This document shows positions 35,414-44,638 of a stretch of DNA of 64,000 nt, piece by piece. This stretch comes from JAAELZ01 sp965237995 (GTDB lineage Bacteria; Pseudomonadota; Gammaproteobacteria; Arenicellales; Poriferihabitantaceae). Position 1 is the stretch's first letter. The number at the start of each line of letters is the position of its first letter. The notes under the pieces were generated by a model. The model was not told where the DNA came from, searched no databases, and worked only from the letters and a program-made list of their open reading frames with translations. The position numbers were made by a program, and so were the translations under genes. The stretch covers positions 372,001 to 436,000 of the forward strand of contig CBDEGO010000006.1 in the NCBI GenBank assembly GCA_965237995.1, given 5' to 3'.

Positions 35414-36886
35414 TTATTGAAACAAGTACCCAACAATCGTCAAAACAACGGTGTAGGGCAGTGCCATTTTAACCATCGTGACATAGCCCAATCGAATGGC
35501 TGGAGCAAGCGCTGAAGTCAGCAAAAACAAGAAGGCGGCTTGACCGTTGGGTGTCGCGACAGAAGGTAAATTAGTACCCGTGTTTATCGAAACAGCCAGG
35601 GCTTCAAAGTGCTCGCGACTGATTGCTCCAGAATCAAAAGCGGCTTTTACTTCGTTAATATACACCGTAGCGACGAATACATTATCAGAGATAGCCGAGA
35701 GCAAGCCATTGGCTAAAAAGAACGCACCAGGTTGGGCTTCAATAGGCATTTGCAATACCCAGTTAATGACTGGACTGAACAGGTGCAAGTCATGAATCAT
35801 GCCGACTACGACGAAGAAAATACACAGCAGTGAAACAAAGGGCAGTGATTCTTCAAAAGCGTGGCCAATTTGCGCCTCTTCTTTTATGCCAGTTAACGCG
35901 GTTACAAACACCAACAGACATAGACCAATCAGGCCAACTTCCATTACATGAAACGCTAAGCCAAAAATCAGTAATACACCGGAAATACCTTGCACCCACA
36001 AGCTGTAAATATCATTTTCTGTTCGCTCTTCGTCTTGCTTTTCTAGATAGCTAAATAGAATGTCACGCACCTCCGGATTTAATTTGGTGCCGAATCCAAA
36101 TTTACCGACCATTTCAAGCACGACACATGTCGCAAAACCAGCTAATACAGCAGGGAATGTAACGTGTGACATCGCAGCAGCGAAGTCGACAAAATTCCAA
36201 CCTAGCTTCTCTCCAATCAAGAGATTTTGCGGCTCACCTACCAGAGTGCACACCCCGCCCAATGCAGTGCCGACTGCACCATGCATTACTAGGCTGCGCA
36301 AAAATGCGCGGAACTCTTCCAGCATTTCACCACCCATTTTGGGGCCATCGGCTTCACCATCCTCGGTGTAATCAACGTCTTGCGAAGAATGCACCTTTTC
36401 ATACACTCCATATAGGGCAACAAAAACGGTGATCAAGACCGCAGTCACGGTTAACGCATCGAGAAAGGCCGAAAGAAAGGCGGCTGATATTGAGAACAAT
36501 AGTGAAAGCATCCACTTGCTTTTAACCTTCATTATCAATTTGGCGAAAATAAACACCAACAAAGGCTGCATGAAATAGATAAAGCTAACCATAAAGATCA
36601 GCAAAGCAAGAACGCCTAAATTATTTTGAATCTCATGCCAGACCGTTTCGGGTGAAGTAAGCCCTAGCAACAAGATAGCCAAACCTAATATCCCGCCGCT
36701 CTGCAACGGATAGCATTTTAGCGCCATCGCCAAGGTCAGAATAAACATCGCAATAAATAACCAACCAATGACGGTCGTACCAAGAATAAGTTTCACTGGC
36801 CAAGCAATGACCAAAAAGCCCAATATCGCTAATTTGAACCACTCTGGGCTATTGCCTAAAAAATTACTATACGCTGTCTTTAACAT
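35414..36886 (-). CDS. nhaB: Sodium/proton antiporter NhaB
   Basis: A 490-residue inner-membrane antiporter of the NhaB family. N-terminal NFLGNSPEWFKLAILGFL and then TLAMALKCYPLQSGGILGLAILLLGLTSPETV, FLSAFLDALTVTAVLI and GAVGTALGGVCTLVGEPQNLLIG are highly conserved. It exports sodium in exchange for protons, which is useful in saline habitats. It has about twelve helices. The gene stands 23 bases downstream of the HAD gene's stop orientation and is probably its own unit. Confidence 0.95.
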   Translation of the reverse strand: MLKTAYSNFLGNSPEWFKLAILGFLVIAWPVKLILGTTVIGWLFIAMFILTLAMALKCYPLQSGGILGLAILLLGLTSPETVWHEIQNNLGVLALLIFMVSFIYFMQPLLVFIFAKLIMKVKSKWMLSLLFSISAAFLSAFLDALTVTAVLITVFVALYGVYEKVHSSQDVDYTEDGEADGPKMGGEMLEEFRAFLRSLVMHGAVGTALGGVCTLVGEPQNLLIGEKLGWNFVDFAAAMSHVTFPAVLAGFATCVVLEMVGKFGFGTKLNPEVRDILFSYLEKQDEERTENDIYSLWVQGISGVLLIFGLAFHVMEVGLIGLCLLVFVTALTGIKEEAQIGHAFEESLPFVSLLCIFFVVVGMIHDLHLFSPVINWVLQMPIEAQPGAFFLANGLLSAISDNVFVATVYINEVKAAFDSGAISREHFEALAVSINTGTNLPSVATPNGQAAFLFLLTSALAPAIRLGYVTMVKMALPYTVVLTIVGYLFQ

Positions 36887-37047
36887 AATCTAATTGTGGA
36901 TTTACGGTTTGCAAAGTTAAGAAAAAGGGGAGCTTAAATTTACCACTATTTGTGTAAGTAGGGCTAAGCGAAAATAGAGTTCAGAGTTAATTTTTCTGAA
37001 ACGTATGGGTAAAGCCCGATATAAACGATGGATTAGGATGCTTTAGG

Positions 37048-37075
37048 CTTGAAATTTTCGCAAACCACCGCAAAT
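37048..37075 (+). promoter_or_regulatory. Sigma-32-like promoter of ibpA
   Basis: CTTGAAA (37048-37054) matches the heat-shock -35 box exactly. A -10 candidate CCGCAAAT (37068-37075) follows after 13 bases and matches CCCCATNT at five of seven informative positions. The leader would be about 100 bases long. Confidence 0.5.
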
Positions 37076-37157
37076 TAGATTTCGAAAGCAGGGTCTCTAG
37101 AAGAACTGCCTTCACTTAACCGAGTGTCGCTCGCGCCTTGCGGAGTAACACTTAAAC

Positions 37158-37182
37158 ATTATTGCTTCTTTAGGAGAATATG
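37158..37182 (+). ncRNA. ROSE-like RNA thermometer hairpin in ibpA leader
   Basis: The anti-Shine-Dalgarno TTGCT (37162-37166) can pair with the ribosome site AGGA (37172-37175) across a 5-base loop, with G37164 bulged. This is the exact UUGCU/AGGA arrangement of ROSE thermometers that control small heat-shock genes. Three more pairs extend the stem (37158-37160 with 37177-37179). Melting at high temperature would free the ribosome site for the ATG at 37186. Confidence 0.65.
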
Positions 37183-37185
37183 ATT

Positions 37186-37650
37186 ATGAATACAATTGAT
37201 TTATCCCCACTTTATCGCAGCAGTGTCGGCTATGACCACTTTGGACGTTTAGTAAACGCCGCCATGCGATCAGATAAGGCGTCAGCTGGTTACCCACCCT
37301 ATAATATAGTAGACCTGCAAGATGACAAATATGCCATCACGGTTGCGGTTGCTGGTTTTAAAGAAAACGAGCTTAGTCTCGAAGTTGAAAAAGGGGTGTT
37401 AACGGTGAGCGGCAAGAAAGAAAAGACCGAAGATGAGGTTAACTACCTCCACCAAGGCATTGCTACCCGGTCTTTTGAGCGCAAATTTAACTTAGCAGAA
37501 CACATTGAAGTGGTGAACGCTGATTTACGCGACGGTATGCTAACTATTAGCTTACTAAGGGAAGTGCCAGAGAAAATGAAGCCTCGCAGCATTGCAATCG
37601 GCAGCGGATCAGCTGAAGTATTGGAACACAAAGCGAAGCAAGCTGCATAA
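37186..37650 (+). CDS. ibpA: Small heat-shock protein IbpA/Hsp20 family
   Basis: A 154-residue Hsp20 chaperone with N-terminal MNTIDLSPLYRSSVGYDHF like E. coli IbpA. The alpha-crystallin domain spans about residues 35-130 (YAITVAVAGFKENELSLEVEKGVLTVSGKK, GIATRSFERKFNLAEHIEV), ending in RSIAIGSG. It holds aggregating proteins. I choose the ATG at 37186 over the one at 37180 because GGAG is then nine bases away instead of three. A heat-shock promoter and a ROSE-like hairpin lie upstream and a terminator downstream. Confidence 0.93.
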   Translation: MNTIDLSPLYRSSVGYDHFGRLVNAAMRSDKASAGYPPYNIVDLQDDKYAITVAVAGFKENELSLEVEKGVLTVSGKKEKTEDEVNYLHQGIATRSFERKFNLAEHIEVVNADLRDGMLTISLLREVPEKMKPRSIAIGSGSAEVLEHKAKQAA

Positions 37651-37670
37651 TTTGTAGCACAACACAGACT

Positions 37671-37695
37671 AAGGCGGCCATTGGCCGCCTTTTTT
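37671..37695 (+). terminator. Intrinsic terminator after ibpA
   Basis: Stem AAGGCGGCC (37671-37679) and GGCCGCCTT (37683-37691) with a 3-base loop, followed by a T run. Confidence 0.9.
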
Positions 37696-37863
37696 AATAC
37701 TAGCACTGCTGATGAGTTTAAAATTTGCTACGTTAGTTTTTTGAATATTTGTGGTAATTATCACTTCAATGATGATGGCAAGCATTTAAACTTATTGCCT
37801 CTCTCCTCGAAGCCGGGTAACGCTTTTAGCTTACTCGGTTTTTTTTGACTTACGCATCAACCA

Positions 37864-38130
37864 TTATCTTAACTGACTGTCTTTGCTGCCTTTACGGTTA
37901 TATCCAACCAAATTGCTTTGCGTTTTATCAATAGTCGATTGACAAGTAACGCACAAACGCACGCCTTGTAGTGCATCACGCCTAACCTGTGGGATTTTTG
38001 TATCACACTCCTCACAATGTTTAAGGCTTTCCCCTTTAGGTATACGACTGCGCACCATTTCCACCGCATCCTTAACGCTTGCATCAATTTGATCTTGTAC
38101 CGCGCCATCACGCGCCCAACCACCTGCCAT
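37864..38130 (-). CDS. DksA/TraR-type C4 zinc finger protein (YbiI-like)
   Basis: An 88-residue protein with a four-cysteine zinc finger (CEECDTKIP ... LCVTCQS) of the DksA/TraR family, close to the short YbiI group. The first half is helical. The family binds in the secondary channel of RNA polymerase or acts on an unknown target; this short form lacks the long coiled-coil of DksA. It converges with ibpA after a terminator and is followed by the LysR gene in the same direction, 91 bases upstream. Confidence 0.9.
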   Translation of the reverse strand: MAGGWARDGAVQDQIDASVKDAVEMVRSRIPKGESLKHCEECDTKIPQVRRDALQGVRLCVTCQSTIDKTQSNLVGYNRKGSKDSQLR

Positions 38131-38221
38131 TAATCATTCACCGCTTTGAGATAAAGTATTACTGAGTATAGCAACAAGTGACTAAGCCCTGATGGATGTA
38201 ATCCTCGGCTACAGCATCAGT

Positions 38222-39100
38222 CTAACCGTTAGCGGTGCTTTGAAGAATAAACTCAGCGCAAGCTTCAGCCGCCGGCGACAGGGTTCTTCCTTTTGGGGTA
38301 ACAATACCCAAGGTTCTGATCAGGTTTAAATTGTCTATTTCCTTAAATACCACATCATCTCGATCAGCCGGAACGGCTCGTTCTGGCAACGTGGTAACAC
38401 CGACTTTGGCAGCGACTAACGCCAATATTGAAGTGGTGTTTTGCACGGTGATCTCTGCTTTAGCGAGAATTTTTTCGAACTCCTTTGCCTTAATTAAGTG
38501 GCAGGTTCCGTTGGCTATTAGCACTTCTTTTTCTAAATCGGACCAACTGATGGGCGAGGATGATTTAGCTAAGTGGTGTTCGGTACTGCACACTAAGCCA
38601 ATTGAGTCTGTCACTAACGGTCTGAATATTTCATCTTCCCTTTCTTCGCCCTCACTCGCGATACCAAAGTCTATCTCTCCTCTAAGCAACATTTCATGTA
38701 TCTGGAACGAGCTATTATCACTAATACTCAGCGTAATTTTAGGGTGCTTTTCAATGAAGCTTGCCAGTAAATTCGGTAAATATTGTGCCGCATAAGAAGG
38801 TACTGCAGCAATATCAACACGTCCAATATCGTTATTGGCGTAGGCAGTGATGCCGGCCATTGCATTGTCAAACCGGATGAGCTGTTCTTTAGCTACCTCA
38901 TACACATACTGACCAAATGGCGTTAGCTTGGACTTACCTTCTCGCTCAAATAATGCCAACCCTATTTGATCTTCCAGATTACTTACCGTCATAGACACGG
39001 CGGATGCGGAACGGTGTAACCTTTTGGCGGCACCGGTCACACTCCCTACATCTGCAACGGCAACAAAGCTGCGTAAATAAGTTAATTTCAGTGTTCGCAT
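38222..39100 (-). CDS. LysR-family transcriptional regulator
   Basis: A 292-residue regulator. The N-terminal winged helix-turn-helix (about 1-62, LTYLRSFVAVADVGSVTGAAKRLHRSASAVSMTVSNLEDQIG) is followed by a periplasmic-binding-type effector domain (90-290). I start at the ATG at 39100; the longer reading from 39136 would run into the operator. A perfect 33-bp palindrome lies at 39102-39134, right in front of the start, and a BCCT transporter is divergent, so regulation of that transporter and of itself is likely. The effector is unknown. Confidence 0.93.
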   Translation of the reverse strand: MRTLKLTYLRSFVAVADVGSVTGAAKRLHRSASAVSMTVSNLEDQIGLALFEREGKSKLTPFGQYVYEVAKEQLIRFDNAMAGITAYANNDIGRVDIAAVPSYAAQYLPNLLASFIEKHPKITLSISDNSSFQIHEMLLRGEIDFGIASEGEEREDEIFRPLVTDSIGLVCSTEHHLAKSSSPISWSDLEKEVLIANGTCHLIKAKEFEKILAKAEITVQNTTSILALVAAKVGVTTLPERAVPADRDDVVFKEIDNLNLIRTLGIVTPKGRTLSPAAEACAEFILQSTANG

Positions 39101-39101
39101 A

Positions 39102-39134
39102 GGTATATTATTCAGATAATCTGAATAATATACC
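39102..39134. promoter_or_regulatory. Perfect 33-bp palindrome, probable LysR operator
   Basis: Sixteen-base arms around a single central base at 39118 (arm starts GGTATATTATTCAGAT). The palindrome lies 2 bases upstream of the LysR ATG at 39100 and 318 bases before the BCCT transporter ATG. Its inner part, ATTCAGATAATCTGAAT, fits the dyad pattern of LysR-type binding sites with T-N11-A. It is unusually long and has no mismatch. Confidence 0.75.
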
Positions 39135-39452
39135 ATATAATTCTAATTGCCTTAATAGTATTTTCGGTTAACAATGATGACTCATACAAATTACAACGTG
39201 ATAAATAGGTAAAAATTTGTCATAAATGGCACTTATTACTAAAGCAGAGTAATGGTATGATTTATAAATCTATTCATCTGAGATTAATCTTTCTCAAGAC
39301 ATATAGAAATAATAAACTTAAGTTTGGAGGAGAGGAAGCACAGTAATCGCATCGCATAATCAGTACAGCTGATTGTGAAACTCGTGATCATTGGCCCCAC
39401 TACATTAATTTAGGTTTCCGTTTATTAGCTAAACTAACTTAGGAAATAACTT
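39135..39452. other. Divergent intergenic region, LysR gene to BCCT transporter
   Basis: The 318 bases beyond the palindrome hold a small hairpin (AATCAG 39358-39363 and CTGATT 39369-39374), a purine-rich GGAGGAGAGGAAG at about 39326 that has no start codon at the right distance, and the TTAGGA ribosome site at about 39439. No further gene is seen. The length suggests that the BCCT transcript has a regulated leader. Confidence 0.5.
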
Positions 39453-41180
39453 ATGGCAATTCCAAAGCCCTTATCCGATCTCAATATCGAGATGGAAAAT
39501 TCCGGATTTTATGACGGATTTAATAAAACAGTAGCGATGCTATCTAAAGTGTTGATCGCGTTGGTCGTAATTTGGTGTCTGATTGACCCCAAAGGCGCCG
39601 GAGACGCGTTGAGCGCCGCTAAAAGTTGGTCATTTAATCATCTTAATGCCTACTACATCCTTGCTGTCGCCTTATTTATCGTTACTTGTATCATCATCGC
39701 CATCGTGCCCAGTTTTGGACGAGTTAAATTAGGTACGGGAGATGACAAGCCCGAGTTCTCGACCTTTTCTTGGTTCTCTATGATGTTCGGCGCAGGTATT
39801 GGTATCGGCATGTTGGGCTATGCAGCAGGCGAGCCACTGTATCACTTTGCTAACAACCCTGAGATTATCAAAAGTAAAGAAGCGATTATGGCGGCCTTTG
39901 CCGCTAGCGGATATGCGTTGGCTGAAGGGGCAGACTTATTTGCCAGCTATCACGAACAAGTAGGGGCGGGTTCTATCGCAGCAATAGATGGAATTATTAC
40001 TCCTAAGACACAATCAGCGCTTGAATCAGCCTACCGCTACACATTTCTCCACTGGGGTGTTGGTGCATGGGCAAGTTATGCCTTGATCGGTATCACGATT
40101 TCGTTCTTTGCCTATAATCGCGGATTACCACTTACTGTACGATCTGGCCTAGCGTCTTTGTTTGGTCGTTCATTAGAAGGTAACTTAGGTCACATCATTG
40201 ATATTTCAGCCATCATTGCCACTATCTTAGGTATTGCGCAAACTATCGGCTTAGGTCTAAGTGCTTTTGCTTCTGGTCTACATGCAATCACTGGCATGGA
40301 ATGGTTAATGACCGATGGACGCGGCTCTGAACCTACAACAGGCGCATTAATGGTGGCATTGTTTGTCGTTATGCTCGCGTCTACTGCATCTGCATTGTCA
40401 GGTGTTGGTAAAGGCATCAAGTGGCTAAGTAATATCAATATGGTCTTGTCTTATAGCTTGTTAGCGTTCTTCTTAATCTTTGGTGCAACTGGATTAATGT
40501 TTGAGCTACTAGGTAAAGGTATCATTAGCTACGTGATTCATTTACCTGCTTTGACTTTTACAATTTGGGATCCAAGCACTGAACTAGGTGGGTGGCAAAC
40601 AGGTTGGTCGGTGTTCTACTGGGCGTGGTGGATTGCTTTCGCTCCTTTCGTAGGCATCTTCTTGGCACGTATTTCTAAAAATAGAACTATCCGAGAGTTT
40701 GTAATAGGCGCTATCGTACTTCCTTCATTCATGTGCTTTGTATGGTTCACTTTCGTTGGAGGAACCGCGATTGATCTAGAGCTAAATGGCGACGCTAATG
40801 GCGCTATTATGGGTTCAAACCTTACATACCAAATCTTTGAAATAGTAAATATCATGCTAAGTGGTGGAATAGCTTCATTCATGTCTATCATGGTGGTGGT
40901 GCTACTGCTAACTTACTTGGTCACCTCAGGCGACTCGGCGATTCTCGTTGTTAACACAATCAATGCGGGTGGTAGCCAAGCGGCTACTGGGGCCAAGCAT
41001 ATTATTGTTTGGGCTCTAGTGCTCACAGCGATAGTCGCCTCGCTCATCGTCGCCGGTGGGTTAGGTGCGATACAGTCTGCTATGATTATCGCTGCGATTC
41101 CGTTTACTCTTATCATGATATTGATGTGCTTCTCATTGCTAAAAGCTCTTTATCGAGATAGTAAGCGGGCGCAACAATAG
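39453..41180 (+). CDS. BCCT family transporter
   Basis: A 575-residue transporter of the betaine/carnitine/choline family with about twelve helices. The signature region SWFSMMFGAGIGIGMLGYAAGEPLYHF, and the later TFVGGTAIDLELNG and SGDSAILVVNT, fit well. BCCT carriers take up quaternary amines or related osmolytes with sodium or protons, either for osmoprotection or as nutrients. The position between a LysR gene and a GntR-led catabolic region suggests nutrient uptake. A good terminator follows at 41274. The substrate is not readable. Confidence 0.92.
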   Translation: MAIPKPLSDLNIEMENSGFYDGFNKTVAMLSKVLIALVVIWCLIDPKGAGDALSAAKSWSFNHLNAYYILAVALFIVTCIIIAIVPSFGRVKLGTGDDKPEFSTFSWFSMMFGAGIGIGMLGYAAGEPLYHFANNPEIIKSKEAIMAAFAASGYALAEGADLFASYHEQVGAGSIAAIDGIITPKTQSALESAYRYTFLHWGVGAWASYALIGITISFFAYNRGLPLTVRSGLASLFGRSLEGNLGHIIDISAIIATILGIAQTIGLGLSAFASGLHAITGMEWLMTDGRGSEPTTGALMVALFVVMLASTASALSGVGKGIKWLSNINMVLSYSLLAFFLIFGATGLMFELLGKGIISYVIHLPALTFTIWDPSTELGGWQTGWSVFYWAWWIAFAPFVGIFLARISKNRTIREFVIGAIVLPSFMCFVWFTFVGGTAIDLELNGDANGAIMGSNLTYQIFEIVNIMLSGGIASFMSIMVVVLLLTYLVTSGDSAILVVNTINAGGSQAATGAKHIIVWALVLTAIVASLIVAGGLGAIQSAMIIAAIPFTLIMILMCFSLLKALYRDSKRAQQ

Positions 41181-41273
41181 CCTACATTTGATCAGGTGGG
41201 GCTATCCAATTAATGTTGTAAATAGCTTCACCACATATCAAAAAAGTTACAGCGCCTTGTGCGCTTGATTATC

Positions 41274-41299
41274 AAAGCCCGCTATTAGCGGGCTTTTTT
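41274..41299 (+). terminator. Intrinsic terminator after BCCT transporter gene
   Basis: Stem AAAGCCCGC (41274-41282) and GCGGGCTTT (41288-41296) with a 5-base loop, followed by three more Ts. Confidence 0.9.
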
Positions 41300-41374
41300 A
41301 TTGGAACATTGATTCCCCATAGTAAGGCATCAGTACAGTGGTAAGAATATGGCGTCTTGAAGTCGCCCGATTCT

Positions 41375-41401
41375 TTGTCTTTATTAAGATTGAGGTATAA
41401 T
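41375..41401 (+). promoter_or_regulatory. Probable promoter of GntR/FCD gene
   Basis: TATAAT at 41396-41401 with TTGTCT 15 bases upstream (41375-41380). The spacer is shorter than usual, so strength may be low. The leader before the TTG start at 41431 would be about 23 bases. Confidence 0.4.
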
Positions 41402-41430
41402 CGCGCGCTTCAAAATACTAGGTAGTTACC

Positions 41431-42174
41431 TTGAAAAACTTAACTCCAGTTGTAAAAGTGAGTGCTACGAAACAAATAGCGGAACAAATTCGCCAAGCCA
41501 TCCTAGATGGTACGCTCAAAAAAGACGAACAACTGCCTACAGAGCACGATCTATCTGCCCATTTTGGTGTTTCTCGTCCCACTATCCGAGAAGCGTTAAA
41601 ACGACTAGCGGCTCAAAATATGATTCGGTCACGTCGTGGTCCGAGTGGCGGTACTTTTGTCAATAACTATCAAGTTGAGGATGCAGCAGAGGCCATTACC
41701 TCATCAACCATGCTGATGCTCAGTTTAGGCTCACTGAAAATAAGCGAAGTAATCGACACTCGCCGCTTTATGGAGTTTCATTGCTGTCAAGAAGCCATGA
41801 AACATTGGACTCCTGCAGTCGCTGAGAAAATCGATGCGGCATTCACCGCAATCCAAAGCAAGACGTTAACGGACGAGCAATTCTGTGACGCTGATGTGCA
41901 TTTTCACCGCTCTATTATCGAAGCAGCAGAAAACCCCATGCTTAAGTTTTTAATGTATGGCGTTATAGAAGCACTGGTTCCAGTGATGAATATGATGATT
42001 GTATATGTACGAGACCGCAGCGTGATATTGGGTTACTACCAAGAACTTCGAGATGGCTTATTTAACCAGTCACAAGATGAAGTTCGCTCGGCGCTTGATA
42101 AGTTAATGGCTTACCTAGCAGAAAAATCTCGTGAAGCACGACAAATACACGAAGCCAAGCAAGCAAGTGCTTAA
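41431..42174 (+). CDS. GntR-family (FCD domain) transcriptional regulator
   Basis: A 247-residue FadR-type regulator. The winged helix-turn-helix is at about 10-75 (IAEQIRQAILDGTLKKDEQLPTEHDLSAHFGVSRPTIREALKRL), the FCD effector domain at about 95-225, with a histidine-containing metal site typical of this domain. The start is a TTG with GGTAG eight bases upstream; no ATG is present in frame near it. It sits between the BCCT transporter and the convergent catabolic gene run and is probably its regulator; the effector is unknown. Confidence 0.9.
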   Translation: MKNLTPVVKVSATKQIAEQIRQAILDGTLKKDEQLPTEHDLSAHFGVSRPTIREALKRLAAQNMIRSRRGPSGGTFVNNYQVEDAAEAITSSTMLMLSLGSLKISEVIDTRRFMEFHCCQEAMKHWTPAVAEKIDAAFTAIQSKTLTDEQFCDADVHFHRSIIEAAENPMLKFLMYGVIEALVPVMNMMIVYVRDRSVILGYYQELRDGLFNQSQDEVRSALDKLMAYLAEKSREARQIHEAKQASA

Positions 42175-42228
42175 ATAACTCTTCGCAAATACACTGTATT
42201 TTCAGTCTTATTCTCGTTAATACTAATA

Positions 42229-43245
42229 CTAATAGCCTAAAGACGGGCGAATCGGGTTAAGCAGCGGCTTATTCTGCATAAACAACTCCATGTTTTGAAA
42301 GAATAGATTCAAAGTCATGGGTACATAGGCATCGCCATCGTCCGCGGAAATATGCGGCGTGACTATTAAGTTTTTGGTATGCCATAAGCGCGAATCGGCT
42401 TCGATAGGTTCTGGGTCAAATACGTCGAGGATGGCTCCAGCTAAACTGCCTTCGTCTAATTTGTCACACAACGCTTCGTAGTCCATGACGGCTTCACGGC
42501 CAATATTGATAATGCCTGCGCTGGGTTTAAGCAAATCTAAACGGCGTTTATCTAACAAGCCGCGTGTTTCGGGCGTATCCGGTGTTGCCACAAAAACATA
42601 GTCGGCTTTTGGTAGCACAGTGTCTAACTGTTCAGTCGTAACCACCTCATTGCAGCCATCTACTGCTTGCCCGCTGCGATTGACCCCAATGACGTGTACG
42701 CCTAATGCTTGCACTTGTTTCGCTGCGGACCCACCTAAACTACCTGTTCCCAAAACGACCAAAGTTTTGCCGGCGATCGGTGAGGCGTAGAGAGAATCGT
42801 AAACCCTGTTTTTTTGGTTTGTTACCACGGCGGGTATATGAGAGTGCAACATCAATACACTCATTAAACCAAACTCCCCCGCTTTGGCGGCGTGTACGCC
42901 TTTGTTGTTGGTGAGCACCACTCCTTCAGGAATCCAATCCATCGGTAGCATGTGTTCGACACCCGCGCCTATGCAATGAATCCACTTTAGGTTTGGTGCA
43001 ATCTTAGCCAAGTTTTGCATCGGGAGATTCCACGTTAGTAGCACCTCGGCATTGGCCATTGATTGCTCCCAATGATCGGTATCCCAATCTACGAAGGTAT
43101 TTAGGTTGCCTTGTACCGATGGAAAATTGGCTAATTCATCATCAAAACGCTGTTGCGTAATGGTGAACACTTCTTCGCCTTCGGGTGTATTAGGGAAAGA
43201 ACCTTCCGCCCAACGGTTATTCTTTATATGTACGTTGATTGTCAT
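42229..43245 (-). CDS. D-2-hydroxyacid dehydrogenase family protein
   Basis: A 338-residue NAD(P)-dependent dehydrogenase of the D-isomer-specific family. The Rossmann motif is VVLGTGSLGGSAAKQVQALG, the catalytic arginine in INIGREAVMDYE, and the catalytic histidine in VTPHISADD. It is the last gene of a minus-strand run (ligase, hydrolase, Rieske oxygenase, dehydrogenase) separated by gaps of 23 bases or less, hence a likely operon. In such a route it would oxidise or reduce a hydroxyacid intermediate. Confidence 0.9.
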   Translation of the reverse strand: MTINVHIKNNRWAEGSFPNTPEGEEVFTITQQRFDDELANFPSVQGNLNTFVDWDTDHWEQSMANAEVLLTWNLPMQNLAKIAPNLKWIHCIGAGVEHMLPMDWIPEGVVLTNNKGVHAAKAGEFGLMSVLMLHSHIPAVVTNQKNRVYDSLYASPIAGKTLVVLGTGSLGGSAAKQVQALGVHVIGVNRSGQAVDGCNEVVTTEQLDTVLPKADYVFVATPDTPETRGLLDKRRLDLLKPSAGIINIGREAVMDYEALCDKLDEGSLAGAILDVFDPEPIEADSRLWHTKNLIVTPHISADDGDAYVPMTLNLFFQNMELFMQNKPLLNPIRPSLGY

Positions 43246-43268
43246 TACTTTTTCAATATTTGAATCGA

Positions 43269-44615
43269 CTATTTAGCTTGAGATAACGCGGACATTTGCG
43301 CAATGATAGCCTTATCTCGCTCTTCACCTTTCAGTGCATCACCAGCAAATATTACCTCCATAACAGCGTCATTGGTTTGTTTTAAAGTGGCACTTTCATT
43401 GCCAGTGTTGGGGATAGCTAACACGGTATCGCTGCCGTGGGTTGGAATGACGCCTTCTGATAACTCAGTGGGTTGAGGTGGGCGCTTACCTTTTTGTAAT
43501 TTACGGATGAATTTACGCATTTGGTTACGGTAAATAGCCACACCCTGATCGCCCGCTACCAAATATTCTTTATCATGATCAGAAATTGTGCCCATACCTT
43601 CAACTGCTTCTACATCACCCGGACTGGCTTGTTTTTGCTCGTAGGTTCGATCGATTAATTCGCCTTGCTCAATTAATTGCATTCCCTCGTCAGTATTGTA
43701 TTCGTGCGGATCACCTCGTTCGCCGAAGTTACCCCAAGCAAACGCGATACAATTTTCGTCGTCAACAGGCACGACCCAACGAGTGAAGGCACTGCGCCCG
43801 AAAAAACACTGTTTGGTGCCGTCAGTGGCAAAAGCCGCGCCGGACTGAGTAAAGTTTGGCAATATCAATTCGTTCACACGTACCCAAATATTTTCGCCCA
43901 CTCGTCTTGATGCAGTACCCAATATGCGTTGAGTTTGCCGTTGGTAAAACTTAATTTCACCCATCATCCCAAAACCATCCGAGAACTGAGATTGATGCAA
44001 AAACGCGGTGTGGACCGGGTCTACAATCGCGTCTAATACTTGAATCCAATTGCAAGCAAACGGTGCAGCATAGGGTGTCATGGTTATCCCTGGTGTATCA
44101 AATGCGTCGTATAGCGGGAATGTTGGCAATTCCTCCTGAGGGCCTAAATACGCGAACAATAAGCCCTTAAATTCTTTAACTGGGTAGGCGCCTAGACGCA
44201 CTTCATTTTTTACGTTGATGGCGGAGATTGAGTCTTCAGGTTCTCCGGGGATTTCAAGCACGGTGCCATCTACATCAAATAACCAACCGTGATAGCAACA
44301 ACGAATACCCCTATCTTCACAGCGGCCATATTCTAATGAAGCGCGGCGATGTGGGCAGCGCTTATGCACCAGGCCATATTGCCCCATCTTATCTCGAAAC
44401 AGCACCAATTCCTCACCCAATATTTTGATGAGTTTCGGGCGCTGCTCAAGGTCTTTTGTCATGCCTACCGGATGCCAATAACGTCGAAGGTAATCACCAC
44501 AGGGCGTTCCGGGGCCAGTTTGTGTTAGCTCATCAATTGAGCCACCTTGCCAGTTCTGATGGTAGCCACAGAATGCGTCGAAATTATTTTTATCAGGAGT
44601 TTGTACTTCGCTCAT
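43269..44615 (-). CDS. Rieske non-haem iron oxygenase, alpha subunit
   Basis: A 448-residue aromatic-ring-hydroxylating-type oxygenase. The Rieske 2Fe-2S site is C87-P-H89 and C106-x2-H109 (RCCYHGW). The mononuclear iron site is in DAIVDPVHTAFLH with H202 and H207 and the bridging aspartate D199. It belongs to the monomeric phthalate/vanillate-demethylase-like group, since no beta subunit gene is present. No ferredoxin or reductase gene is adjacent, so electrons must come from elsewhere. Substrate is likely aromatic or an N- or O-methyl compound. Confidence 0.92.
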   Translation of the reverse strand: MSEVQTPDKNNFDAFCGYHQNWQGGSIDELTQTGPGTPCGDYLRRYWHPVGMTKDLEQRPKLIKILGEELVLFRDKMGQYGLVHKRCPHRRASLEYGRCEDRGIRCCYHGWLFDVDGTVLEIPGEPEDSISAINVKNEVRLGAYPVKEFKGLLFAYLGPQEELPTFPLYDAFDTPGITMTPYAAPFACNWIQVLDAIVDPVHTAFLHQSQFSDGFGMMGEIKFYQRQTQRILGTASRRVGENIWVRVNELILPNFTQSGAAFATDGTKQCFFGRSAFTRWVVPVDDENCIAFAWGNFGERGDPHEYNTDEGMQLIEQGELIDRTYEQKQASPGDVEAVEGMGTISDHDKEYLVAGDQGVAIYRNQMRKFIRKLQKGKRPPQPTELSEGVIPTHGSDTVLAIPNTGNESATLKQTNDAVMEVIFAGDALKGEERDKAIIAQMSALSQAK

Positions 44616-44638
44616 CTTCTATTTTCAAATTTAAAGGT

